This document shows, one piece after another, positions 26,701 to 34,777 of a stretch of 64,000 bases of DNA. Every line of letters begins with the position of its first letter. The stretch's first letter is position 1. The stretch is from Pedobacter roseus (GTDB taxonomy: Bacteria; Bacteroidota; Bacteroidia; Sphingobacteriales; Sphingobacteriaceae): assembly GCF_014395225.1 (NCBI RefSeq), contig NZ_CP060723.1:2914001-2978000 (forward strand), in the 5' to 3' direction. The notes beneath the pieces were generated by a model. The model worked only from the letters and a program-made list of their open reading frames with translations, was not told where the DNA came from and did not search any database. Position numbers and translations under genes: made by a program.

Positions 26701-26810
26701 AAGGCATCGATCCGGAAATTAACCAGGGTGGCGTTGCCCCGGGTATAGATTATAACAACTTCTATCCTAAAACACGTACCTTTTTATTAGGCCTTAACGC
26801 ATCATTTTAA
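23772..26810 (+). CDS. SusC-type TonB-dependent outer-membrane transporter
   Basis: 1012 residues. A signal peptide ends near AFNPAFAQ. An N-terminal carboxypeptidase-regulatory-like domain follows (ITGNLMDTDNMPIIGASVAV), then the TonB-box region LTDVVVVGYGKSS and the plug (GQLLQGKVAGMNI, PYYVIDGIPGADI, IDVLKDAAATAIYGNRAASG). The rest is a 22-strand barrel ending with FLLGLNASF. It should import oligosaccharides or glycoconjugate headgroups into the periplasm with the lipoprotein encoded 18 bp downstream. It is in one operon with inositol oxygenase and five periplasmic or inner-membrane enzymes. The ligand is not readable from sequence; context suggests an inositol-containing glycan. Confidence 0.95.
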   Translation: MRFTCTSLKYGSIFLLFLLISQAFNPAFAQEERKITGNLMDTDNMPIIGASVAVKGTSKVTVTGDKGAFSITAKNGDKLVFTFMGYEAKEITIGTASNYKVTIKEATASLTDVVVVGYGKSSRKTLSSAITSVKPEELNKGAIADVGQLLQGKVAGMNISASGDPNKPAAVILRGASTVNSPGAPYYVIDGIPGADIAAIAPADIESIDVLKDAAATAIYGNRAASGVIMVTTKRGKSGKPQLNYSGYGAVEKVSNQLDLMNADQLKSFLAANKAAFSPNDDLGASTDWMKSIERSTAFSQNHNLSFSGGAEHSNYSASLNYFNKEGILSKSSLNRIIGRLNIDQYAFNDKVKFSLNLSNSSSKSINEPLQNIVLLQAAKRLPVSPIYNADGSYFENLNNSGYFNPVAIADNAQDETKYNVLLGGFNTEVKLPFGFTYNINLSYQKTTAAHGEFYSSYFGKYPTSNFYNNPDPGIGIAHTLIGGLFGTNGSALRSNYENTNKTLETFLTWDKKLGDHSINAVLGYTYQDNVYGDGFQTSSTNFPTDYIGFSNLALGNPYAISSYRINLGNDLTYGRILMISDFFRVNYNYKNKYLFQGSIRRDGSSVFGKNNQWGYFPSAGLAWRVSEEEFMKGQSVISDLKIRASYGVTGNSSGIGAYTGQLIYGISGTYYNNGVQAAAYAPIQGSNPDLKWERTATKNLGVDFGILNNKITGSVDVYDKNTTDMLFKYNVSASLVPGGAIWANGGSINNKGIEVSLTASPVNTKSFSWASTINMAYNKNKITSLKGPYSNGDSVRYSDPEGPGQTNATLQILKVGYPLGQFFSLKYAGKDASGNSLFYKHDGSTTTTPSIGTDYFYLGNAQPKVLMGWSNTFKYKALELNIFLRGTFGNKIFNATRADLSYTAGAAVNNILNSAADDKISDTRNSFYSDRYIESGSYVRLDNATLGYNFKNPVKYVNTVRLYLSTNNLFTITGYKGIDPEINQGGVAPGIDYNNFYPKTRTFLLGLNASF

Positions 26811-26828
26811 AAGATAAATTTTAAAGAC

Positions 26829-28502
26829 ATGAAAAAGATATTATTTGGAATATTGTGCGCACTAACAGGGGCATTAATATTTACTTCCTGCCAAAAACTC
26901 GAAATTCCCATTACATCCGAACTTACACCGGAGTCTTATCCGCAAACAGCTGCCCAGTTAACCTCGGCATCAGGTCCGGTATACATCAATTTAAGAAGCG
27001 ATTACGCGACTACCTATTTCTTTTTGCAAAGTTCATCTACAGATGAATCGGTACTGCCTATTTTTGCTTCGGACTGGATTGATGGAAATAAATACCTGGA
27101 GCTGCACCGCCATACCTGGAATAAAGATAATGCCTGGGTTGCAGCCGGCTGGAGTTACTTAACCAATATTATTGGAACGGCTAACCAAACCATCTCTATT
27201 ATTAATGCATCGGCCCCGGCAGGTGCAGCAAAAAATACCAACCTTGCAGAATTGAAAACCATGCGTGCACTATCCTATTTTATGATGATGGATATGTACG
27301 GCAATGTACCTTTAGATACTTTGTATGGCGCTACCGCATTAAAAACCAATACACCCCGTGCACAGGTATTTAATTATATAGAAAGCGAACTTAAAGCAGC
27401 TATCCCCTATTTAAAATCGACAACGGGTGTTTCAACTTATGGTTTACCAACCAAATACCTTGCTTATTCTATATTGGCAAAAATGTACCTGAACGCGGCT
27501 GTTTACACCGGTACGGCACGTTACGATGATTGTATCGCGGCCTGCGACCAGGTGATCAGTTCGGGCTTGTACAATATTGAGCCCATGTCGAGCTACCTGC
27601 AGATGTTTTATCCTACAAACGGACCATCGCAAAAGGAATTTATTTTTGCGATCCCGTTTGATGCGTCTACCTCTTCCGGCAATATGTTTATGGCCCGGTA
27701 TGATCTTAACCGAAACCTGGGAATCCGTTATCAGTATTCAGGTTCTACGGCAGGTTCTTTTACCAATCCGGTAATGAACCAAAGCAGCGGTGGTGGCCTG
27801 TCAAACAATAAACCAAGTGGCCCGAGAATGACAACAACTGAATTTTATGCAAATTTTAACGATGCAAACGATATCCGCAATAAACAATGGCTTACAGGCC
27901 CGCAATATTGGCCAGATGGTAGCCCTATTATGGTAAGCACCACCAACTTAGGTTACGATCAGTTTTATACCGGTGGAAGTCCTGCTACAGCGTACACCTA
28001 CGCGTTAAACTTAACTCCTCTTACTGCCTCGCGTTTGGCAGCAGGTTCTTATGACCTGGGTAAAGACGAAATTGCCTGGAATACCGGTTACCGCAACATT
28101 AAATTTATTGCCGATTATACCAACCCAACTAACCGTAACCAAAATAACGATATGCCTTTATTCCGTTATTCGGATATTATCCTGATGAAAGCAGAGGCCA
28201 TATTCAGAGGCGGAACGCCAACATTGGGAGCTACCGCAATTGGTTTGGTAAATAGCGTAAGAAGTAACCGTACCACTTCTCCTGCTTTGGGAAGCTTAAC
28301 TTTAGATGTTATTTACAACGAACGTTCGAAAGAATTTGCTTGGGAATGCTGGCATCGTAATGATATGATCAGGTTTGGTAAATTCGAAAACAGTTATGGT
28401 TTATCGAAAACCAATGCCGATACTTATCGCCGTATTTTCCCGATACCAAGCACGGCCATTGCAACAAATAATACCCTGGTGCAAAATCCGGGATACAACT
28501 AG
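26829..28502 (+). CDS. SusD-type surface glycan-binding lipoprotein
   Basis: 557 residues with a lipoprotein signal: MKKILFGILCALTGALIFTS then C21 as lipidation site. The TPR-like SusD fold is visible as AELKTMRALSYFMMMDMYGN with VPLDTLY, RAQVFNYIESELKAAIPYLK, and the RagB/SusD C-terminal module (RYSDIILMKAEAIFRGG, IYNERSKEFAWECWHRNDMI, then RFG). It ends with the usual IPSTAIATNNTLVQNPGYN. It forms the lid of the neighbouring SusC and binds the polymer at the cell surface. Confidence 0.95.
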   Translation: MKKILFGILCALTGALIFTSCQKLEIPITSELTPESYPQTAAQLTSASGPVYINLRSDYATTYFFLQSSSTDESVLPIFASDWIDGNKYLELHRHTWNKDNAWVAAGWSYLTNIIGTANQTISIINASAPAGAAKNTNLAELKTMRALSYFMMMDMYGNVPLDTLYGATALKTNTPRAQVFNYIESELKAAIPYLKSTTGVSTYGLPTKYLAYSILAKMYLNAAVYTGTARYDDCIAACDQVISSGLYNIEPMSSYLQMFYPTNGPSQKEFIFAIPFDASTSSGNMFMARYDLNRNLGIRYQYSGSTAGSFTNPVMNQSSGGGLSNNKPSGPRMTTTEFYANFNDANDIRNKQWLTGPQYWPDGSPIMVSTTNLGYDQFYTGGSPATAYTYALNLTPLTASRLAAGSYDLGKDEIAWNTGYRNIKFIADYTNPTNRNQNNDMPLFRYSDIILMKAEAIFRGGTPTLGATAIGLVNSVRSNRTTSPALGSLTLDVIYNERSKEFAWECWHRNDMIRFGKFENSYGLSKTNADTYRRIFPIPSTAIATNNTLVQNPGYN

Positions 28503-28536
28503 GCCCAATATCATTAACCTAAGGTTTTTAACCACA

Positions 28537-28568
28537 GATACACACAGATTTTTATATCTGTGTGTATC
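28537..28568. terminator. 13-bp hairpin between susD and phosphatase
   Basis: GATACACACAGAT (28537-28549) pairs perfectly with ATCTGTGTGTATC (28556-28568), followed by CTTTTT. It lies 34 bp after the susD stop and 131 bp before the phosphatase ATG. It could be a partial terminator or 3'-end stabiliser that gives higher susCD than enzyme expression. Confidence 0.6.
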
Positions 28569-28699
28569 CTTTTTATCTCGCGAAAGATCGGGACAAGTGG
28601 TGGTTAAATTATTTTTACCTGTGCCAACAGCCAGAGAAATTTATTTGCTCCTGTCCAAACCCACGCTTTCCAAAGTTTTTTCAAAATAAAATCAACTTC

Positions 28700-29680
28700 A
28701 TGAGTAAACACTTTCTTTTTTTTATTTCCGTATTTATATATAGTTCTGTACAGGCGCAGGTTTTGTTAAAAAATCCCTCGGAAAATATTCCTCCAACCAA
28801 AAGCCTGACCAAAGAATCTTCCGCACTTAATTTTATTGCCATGGGCGATTGGGGCCGTAATGGAGCCGACCACCAGAAACAGGTAGCACAGCAAATGGGC
28901 ATTACCGCAGCGGATGTGAAAGCACAGTTTATCATCTCTACCGGCGATAACTTTTATCCTAGCGGTGTAATCAGCGAACATGATCCGCTTTTTAAATATT
29001 CGTTTGAAGATATTTACACGGCATTTTCTTTGCAATGGGACTGGTACCCGGTGCTGGGTAACCACGATTATAAATCCAATCCGGATGCCCAGGTGGCCTA
29101 CTCTAAGATCAGCAGAAGGTGGAAAATGCCTGCCCGTTATTATGCAAAAAAATTCCCGATCAATGGCGATCTGAATAATCAGGTATTGATTGCTTTTATT
29201 GATACCAATCCCCTAATTCCCGAGTTTTACAAAAATGCTGAATATGGCCCCAATGTAAAAGGTCAGGATACCACACAACAAAAACACTGGCTCACCAAGG
29301 TTTTAAGCGATAATGACCCGAGCATCCGTTGGAAAATTGTTGTGGGTCACCATCCTATGTATACCGGAGGAAGCCGGACAGACGGATATGATACCAAAGC
29401 CATCCGAAGCTCCTTAAAACCCATTCTCGACCATTATGGCGTAGATGTGTACCTCACCGGGCATGAACACAGCTTGCAATACATTAAACCGGAAGGCAAA
29501 ACGCATCATTTCATTTCAGGGGCGGCTTCAGAAAAAACACCTGTAAAACTCATTGATAATGCCCAGATGGTGGCTTCAGTTTATGGTTTTATGCTATTTT
29601 CGGTCAGTAAAGATTTGATCCGCGTACAAACCATTAATGATGAAGGAGAAATTATTTTTAATACCATTATCAAAAAATAA
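28700..29680 (+). CDS. Secreted purple acid phosphatase, TRAP type
   Basis: 326 residues from ATG 28700 (MSKHFLFFISVFIYSSVQAQ, signal peptide). A longer frame opens at 28562, but the upstream residues are not signal-like. Metallophosphatase motifs: D50 in FIAMGDWGRNG, D83 and Y86 in STGDNFYPSGV, N121-H122-D in VLGNHDY, VVGHHPMYTGG and LTGHEHSLQY. The Tyr of GDNFY is the charge-transfer ligand of purple acid phosphatases and the length fits the mammalian TRAP/ACP5 group. It would hydrolyse a phosphomonoester in the periplasm. Position between susD and GlcNAc-releasing enzymes suggests that it removes phosphate from an imported glycan or inositol phosphate. Confidence 0.9.
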   Translation: MSKHFLFFISVFIYSSVQAQVLLKNPSENIPPTKSLTKESSALNFIAMGDWGRNGADHQKQVAQQMGITAADVKAQFIISTGDNFYPSGVISEHDPLFKYSFEDIYTAFSLQWDWYPVLGNHDYKSNPDAQVAYSKISRRWKMPARYYAKKFPINGDLNNQVLIAFIDTNPLIPEFYKNAEYGPNVKGQDTTQQKHWLTKVLSDNDPSIRWKIVVGHHPMYTGGSRTDGYDTKAIRSSLKPILDHYGVDVYLTGHEHSLQYIKPEGKTHHFISGAASEKTPVKLIDNAQMVASVYGFMLFSVSKDLIRVQTINDEGEIIFNTIIKK

Positions 29681-29750
29681 ATCGCATTTTTCTCTCTGCA
29701 GCGCTTATTTTTAGAAAACCAAAATTACCCATCCTTAACTTAAAGATATT

Positions 29751-30974
29751 ATGGCCATTACCGAATCTGCACCACAGGCTTTGTTACCAAAAAAGAAAAG
29801 ACTACTTTCTTTAGATGCCTTACGCGGTTTCGACATGTTCTGGATTGTTAGCGGAGAAGGTATTTTCCATGGTTTGGCCGATGGTGTAATGAAAAAACAC
29901 GCTTTGATCAGGAATCCCAATGATTGGACCATTGCCAGCAATGGTCAATTATCCTTTTTCGAAAGGCTGTTTGTTGGCCTCAGCAATCAGCTGCACCACT
30001 CCCCCTGGAATGGTTTTACCTTTTACGACCTGATTTTCCCGCTTTTCATCTTTATCTCTGGTGTTTCGATGCCTTTTTCTTACGAAAAACATTTAAATTC
30101 CGGAAATGATAAAAAAAAATCGGCAAAAGCCATTTATTACGCACTGGTCAGGAGAACATTAATTTTAATCTTCCTCGGAATGGTGGTAAATGGCCTTTTC
30201 AAATGGGATGGTTACGAAAACACCCGGTTTGCCAGCGTACTTGGCCGCATTGCATTATCCACTTTTTTTGCAGCTTTAATTTACCTCAATTTTTCTTTGC
30301 GCAAACAGCTCATCTGGCTAATAGGCATCTTATTGGGCTATTACATCATCATGATTGCCATACCTGTTCCTGGCTTCGGAAGTAACGTTTTAACGCCTCA
30401 AGGTAACCTGGCTGCTTATATAGACCGTTTATGTTTGCCTGGTAAACTCCACCGTATGGTTTATGATCCCGAAGGTTTGCTGAGCACCATCCCGGCCATT
30501 GCAACAGCACTTTTAGGAGTATTTACCGGGACATTCCTAAATACAAAAAACAGTCGCTTCAGTTTGGCGCGGAAAGCTTTATATCTCTTTATAGCTGGCA
30601 TTATACTGGTTTCGCTTAGTTTACTATGGAACCCATTTTTTCCGGTCAACAAAAATATGTGGACCAGTTCTTTTGTGCTGGTTGCCGGTGGATTCAGTCT
30701 GGTGCTATTCTCCTTCTTCTATTATATTATTGATGTTAAGGCTTATCAAAAATGGAGTCTGCCCTTTATCTGGATCGGTACAAATTCTATTTTGATTTAC
30801 GTTTGTGCGCACGGGCTCTTTAATTTCGAATCAAGCTCGCATTTTCTTTTTGGTGGTATAATAGCCAAAATACCGTCTGATTGGCAAACGGCAGCGTTAT
30901 GGTTAGGTGTGCTGCTAATCCAGCTTGGAATATTAAAATTCCTGTATGATAAAAAATGGTTTTTAAAAGTATAA
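29751..30974 (+). CDS. HGSNAT-like membrane acetyltransferase (DUF5009/NagX type)
   Basis: 407 residues with about ten membrane segments. The N-terminus carries the family signature LLSLDALRGFDMFWIVSGEG. H83 in LHHSPWNGFTFYDLIFPLFI aligns with the 'KHxSWNGLxxxDLVFPxF' segment of human heparan-alpha-glucosaminide N-acetyltransferase, where that His carries the acetyl group. The human enzyme moves acetyl from cytosolic acetyl-CoA across the membrane to terminal alpha-glucosamine. Here it is 70 bp after the phosphatase and 35 bp before GH89, the enzyme family that removes terminal alpha-GlcNAc. The bacterial members are often called YeiB/NagX-like and few are characterised, so acceptor specificity is inferred from order. 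Confidence 0.8.
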   Translation: MAITESAPQALLPKKKRLLSLDALRGFDMFWIVSGEGIFHGLADGVMKKHALIRNPNDWTIASNGQLSFFERLFVGLSNQLHHSPWNGFTFYDLIFPLFIFISGVSMPFSYEKHLNSGNDKKKSAKAIYYALVRRTLILIFLGMVVNGLFKWDGYENTRFASVLGRIALSTFFAALIYLNFSLRKQLIWLIGILLGYYIIMIAIPVPGFGSNVLTPQGNLAAYIDRLCLPGKLHRMVYDPEGLLSTIPAIATALLGVFTGTFLNTKNSRFSLARKALYLFIAGIILVSLSLLWNPFFPVNKNMWTSSFVLVAGGFSLVLFSFFYYIIDVKAYQKWSLPFIWIGTNSILIYVCAHGLFNFESSSHFLFGGIIAKIPSDWQTAALWLGVLLIQLGILKFLYDKKWFLKV

Positions 30975-31009
30975 GCCAGAGCAGTAAAAACCATTAAAAA
31001 AACACATAG

Positions 31010-33220
31010 ATGAAACATAAAATATACATTCTTGCTGCATTTTTTGTCCTGGCCTCAGCCCAGGCAAAAGCGCAGGCTTATCTTTCCTCTTCAAATGAAC
31101 TGATTAAAAGGATTTTACCAAAACAGCATCAGTTTTTTTTAACCGAAAGCATTGCGGCTGAAAATGGCCTGGATGTTTTTGAAATCGAAAGTAAAAAAAA
31201 TACGATTGTATTGAGGGGAAGCAGTGGGGTGGCCATCGCATCAGCTTTTTATTATTATTTAACGGAATATGCGCATTGCCAGGTAACCTGGAACGGGGTT
31301 AACCTTAAATTACCTCAAAATTTACCGGAAGTTAAAAACAAAATCAGGAAAAACACCCCTTACGAATACCGTTATTACCTTAACTATTGCACTTTTAACT
31401 ACAGCATGAGCTGGTGGGACTGGACGAGATGGGAAAAAGAAATAGACTGGATGGCACTTCATGGCATTAATATGCCGCTCGCCATTACCGGGGAAGAATA
31501 TACCTGGTACCTGCTATACAAAGAAATGGGCTTCAGCGATAACGACCTTAAGGATTTCTTTACAGGCCCAGCTTATTTTTCCTGGTTCTGGATGGGCAAC
31601 ATCGATGGCTGGGGCGGCCCGCTACCACTCGACTGGATGAAAAGTCATTTCGAACTGCAGAAGAAAATCCTTGCCAGACAGCGTTCGCTTGGTATGAAAC
31701 CTGTTCTCCCAGCCTTTACGGGCCATGTACCTGCCGCATTTAAAAAGAAATTCCCTAAGGCTAAACTCAAAGCAACCAACTGGACCAATGGTTTTGCCGA
31801 TACTTATATCTTAGATTCAGAAGACCCGATGTTTGCGGAAATCGGAAAAAAATTCTTACAGAAGCAAACTGAGTTATTGGGTACCGACCACCTGTACTCT
31901 GCCGATACCTTTAACGAAAACGAACCGCCGTCAGCCGATCCCGAATTTTTAGGAAAGCTGAGCGCAAGGGTTTATGATGGCATGAGCCAGGCCGACCCCA
32001 AGGCTGTATGGGTAATGCAGGGCTGGTTATTTTACAGTGATCGAAAATTTTGGAAGGAGCCACAAACAGAAGCCCTTTTAAAAGCTGTACCCAATGATAA
32101 GATGATTTTATTGGATCTGGCCACAGAAATAGAACCTGTATGGAAACGCACCTCAGGTTTTTATGGCAAACCGTGGATCTGGAATATGCTGCACAATTTT
32201 GGCGGAAACACCAATCTTTTCGGGCGTATGGATGTTATTGCAAACGCACCCGCCGAAGCTTTAAATCACCCACAAAGTGGCAAAATGAAAGGCATCGGCC
32301 TCACCATGGAAGGAATAGAACAAAATCCGGTATTGTACGAATTGATGATGGCCAATGTTTGGCAGGCTAAACCGATAGACCTTAATACATGGCTACCCAA
32401 TTTTGTATTGAACAGATATGGCAAAAACAACCCCAATGCCCAAAAGGCCTGGGAAATTCTGAGAAAAACAGTTTACAATGTGCCTGCCTATAAATACATC
32501 AGGGATGGTGCAGAATCCATTATTCAGGCCCGCCCAACCTTCGATTCGCTGACCCGATGGGCCAAAACAACCCTAAATTACCGGGAAGCTGAGCTGTTAC
32601 CGGCCTGGGATGAACTGATAAAAGCTGCCCCAACCTGTGGCAATAGTGATGGTTTTCAATATGATGTAGTAGATGTAACCCGCCAGGTGATGGCCAACTA
32701 TGCCCTTCCCCTACAGCGCCGCTTTGTGGCTGCTTATGAAAAAAAGGACATGGCTACTTTTCAAACAGAAAGTCAAAAATTCCTTCAGCTAATTGATGAC
32801 ATGGACAGATTACTCGCTACCCGAAAAGATTTCATGCTTGGGCCATGGGTTAGCCAGGCCAGGGCCTGGGGAAATAATGATGCCGAAAAAGCGCTTTACG
32901 AAATGAACGCAAAAGATCTGATTACTTTATGGGGCGATGCAAAAAGTCCTTTAAACGAATATGCCTGCCGGCAATGGAGCGGGTTGTTAAGTGATTTTTA
33001 TAAACCGCGATGGGTACTTTTTTTCGAACAGGCAACACAGGCTATGCAACAGGGAAAAGCACTGGATATGAAACAATTTAACCAAAAGGTAAGTGCCTGG
33101 GAATGGAGCTGGGTAAACCGAAGAAAAGATTATCCGCTTAATACCATTGGAAATCCTGTAAGTATAGCAATTCAAATGCATAAAAAGTACCGCAGCTTAA
33201 TGCAAAAAGTACATCAGTAA
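31010..33220 (+). CDS. GH89 alpha-N-acetylglucosaminidase
   Basis: 736 residues with signal peptide ending near AQAKAQA. Homologue of human NAGLU: after an N-terminal domain, the catalytic barrel begins YEYRYYLNYCTFNYSMSWWD and includes EKEIDWMALHGINMPLAITG, SWFWMGNIDGWGGPLPLDW and GMKPVLPAFTGHVPAAFKKK. The catalytic glutamates are expected in SADTFNENEPPS and GIGLTMEGIEQNPVLYELMM. It retains anomeric configuration and releases terminal alpha-linked GlcNAc in the periplasm. Known substrates of the family include heparan-derived GlcNAc-alpha-uronides and GlcNAc-alpha-Gal mucin caps. In this operon GlcNAc-alpha-inositol or GlcNAc-alpha-GlcA are attractive alternatives. Confidence 0.95.
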   Translation: MKHKIYILAAFFVLASAQAKAQAYLSSSNELIKRILPKQHQFFLTESIAAENGLDVFEIESKKNTIVLRGSSGVAIASAFYYYLTEYAHCQVTWNGVNLKLPQNLPEVKNKIRKNTPYEYRYYLNYCTFNYSMSWWDWTRWEKEIDWMALHGINMPLAITGEEYTWYLLYKEMGFSDNDLKDFFTGPAYFSWFWMGNIDGWGGPLPLDWMKSHFELQKKILARQRSLGMKPVLPAFTGHVPAAFKKKFPKAKLKATNWTNGFADTYILDSEDPMFAEIGKKFLQKQTELLGTDHLYSADTFNENEPPSADPEFLGKLSARVYDGMSQADPKAVWVMQGWLFYSDRKFWKEPQTEALLKAVPNDKMILLDLATEIEPVWKRTSGFYGKPWIWNMLHNFGGNTNLFGRMDVIANAPAEALNHPQSGKMKGIGLTMEGIEQNPVLYELMMANVWQAKPIDLNTWLPNFVLNRYGKNNPNAQKAWEILRKTVYNVPAYKYIRDGAESIIQARPTFDSLTRWAKTTLNYREAELLPAWDELIKAAPTCGNSDGFQYDVVDVTRQVMANYALPLQRRFVAAYEKKDMATFQTESQKFLQLIDDMDRLLATRKDFMLGPWVSQARAWGNNDAEKALYEMNAKDLITLWGDAKSPLNEYACRQWSGLLSDFYKPRWVLFFEQATQAMQQGKALDMKQFNQKVSAWEWSWVNRRKDYPLNTIGNPVSIAIQMHKKYRSLMQKVHQ

Positions 33221-33244
33221 ACTAAGAAATTTTTACTCAAAGTG

Positions 33245-34759
33245 ATGAAAGCCCTTACCTGTCTATTTATTCTATTTTTGTTCGTTTCAAATGCCAGCGC
33301 ACAACAGCAATCATTCAACATCGTCGATTTTGGGGCAAAACCTGGTTTAAAACATACCAACAGCAAGTCCATTCAGCAGGCCATTAATGCGGCTGCAAAA
33401 GCAGGTGGACGTGTTATTGTTCCATCCGGACAGTTCGTTACCGGCCCTATTGAAATGAAATCGAATGTGATGCTGTACCTTGCAGAGGGCGCAGAACTAC
33501 TGGGCAGTATTAACCGCTTAGATTATGGAAAACAAGATGCTAAACCGCTGATTTCCGCAAAAAAACAGCAAAACATAAGCATTTTGGGCAAAGGAACCAT
33601 TAATGGCCGCGGTGTCGAAGTGGTTAAAAATCTGTTATTGCTCCTGCATCAGGGTGTATTGAAAGATGAAACCTGGCAGGTAAAAAGACCATCAGAAAGC
33701 AACAGACCACGCTTAATTGCATTTTCTAACTGCGAAAATATTACCCTTAAAAATATCACCGTTAAAAACAGTGCGGGTTGGGTTCAGGATTTCGTAAACT
33801 GCAATAAACTCAATATCGATAGCATTACAGTAGAAAGTACCGCTTATTGGAATAACGATGGTATCGATATTGTAAACAGCAAAAATGTGCGCATCACCAA
33901 TTGCAATATCGATGCAGCCGATGATGGCATTTGCTTAAAATCTGAAGGAAGTCCGGGCATCTGCGAATATATATATGTAGCCAATTGTATTATCCGCTCC
34001 AGTGCCAGTGGTTTTAAACTTGGAACGGGCTCTTACGGCGGTTTCAAAAACATTAAAGTACGCAATATTACCGTTTACAATACCTATCGCTCTGCCATTG
34101 CGCTCGAAGCGGTTGATGGTGGTTTTATTGATAGCGTAGATATTGAAGGTGTTAACGCTAAATACACCGGCAATGCCATTTTCATCCGTTTAGGGCACAG
34201 AAACAAAACTGACCAGTACAGCAGCATAAAAAATATCCGCATTGCAAAGGTAAAAGCCAATATCCCCAACTTCAAGCCCGATGCAGGTTACCCGCTTGAA
34301 GGACCTCTGCCTAAAGTAGCACCACATAACTTACTTCCGGCATCCATTACCGGTATTCCTGGTCATTTGGTTGAAAATGTGTTACTCGAAGATATCGAAA
34401 TTACTTATGGCGGTGGTGGATCTGAAAAAGTGGCAAACATCCCCATCGATAAACTGGATAGTGTATTCGAAAATGAAGCCGGCTATCCTGAATTTAGCAT
34501 GTTTGGCGAGTTGCCTGCCTGGGGCTTTTATGTTCGCCATGCAAAAGGTATCTCTTTTAAAAACATCAAACTGAATGTTAAAACACCCGATTTCAGGCCT
34601 GCTGTAGTTTTTGATGATGTAAATTCAATCAATATTGACGGGTTACAGTTAGAAAAAGGAGAAAATCCTCATCAGGTCATCTTAAAAAAAACAGGTCAGG
34701 TTTCTATTAAAAACACCAAATTGCACTTAAATAAAGAAGCAATAAAAGAAATCCCCTAA
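33245..34759 (+). CDS. Secreted GH28-like hydrolase, divergent
   Basis: 504 residues from ATG 33245; an adjacent GTG would add one residue. Signal peptide MKALTCLFILFLFVSNASAQ. Beta-helix entry is FNIVDFGAKPGLKHTNSKSI. The catalytic acids are NDGIDI in YWNNDGIDIVNSKNVRITNC and ADDG in NIDAADDGICLKSEG. The Gly-His-Gly of polygalacturonases is absent (SSASGFKLGTGSYGGFKNIK), and the later element is RSAIALEAVDGG. The glycan cut may therefore differ from homogalacturonan. It starts 24 bp after GH89 and ends 18 bp before GH92. It could act on a uronide in the same substrate. Confidence 0.85.
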   Translation: MKALTCLFILFLFVSNASAQQQSFNIVDFGAKPGLKHTNSKSIQQAINAAAKAGGRVIVPSGQFVTGPIEMKSNVMLYLAEGAELLGSINRLDYGKQDAKPLISAKKQQNISILGKGTINGRGVEVVKNLLLLLHQGVLKDETWQVKRPSESNRPRLIAFSNCENITLKNITVKNSAGWVQDFVNCNKLNIDSITVESTAYWNNDGIDIVNSKNVRITNCNIDAADDGICLKSEGSPGICEYIYVANCIIRSSASGFKLGTGSYGGFKNIKVRNITVYNTYRSAIALEAVDGGFIDSVDIEGVNAKYTGNAIFIRLGHRNKTDQYSSIKNIRIAKVKANIPNFKPDAGYPLEGPLPKVAPHNLLPASITGIPGHLVENVLLEDIEITYGGGGSEKVANIPIDKLDSVFENEAGYPEFSMFGELPAWGFYVRHAKGISFKNIKLNVKTPDFRPAVVFDDVNSINIDGLQLEKGENPHQVILKKTGQVSIKNTKLHLNKEAIKEIP

Positions 34760-34777
34760 TTTATAACAAGCATCAAT

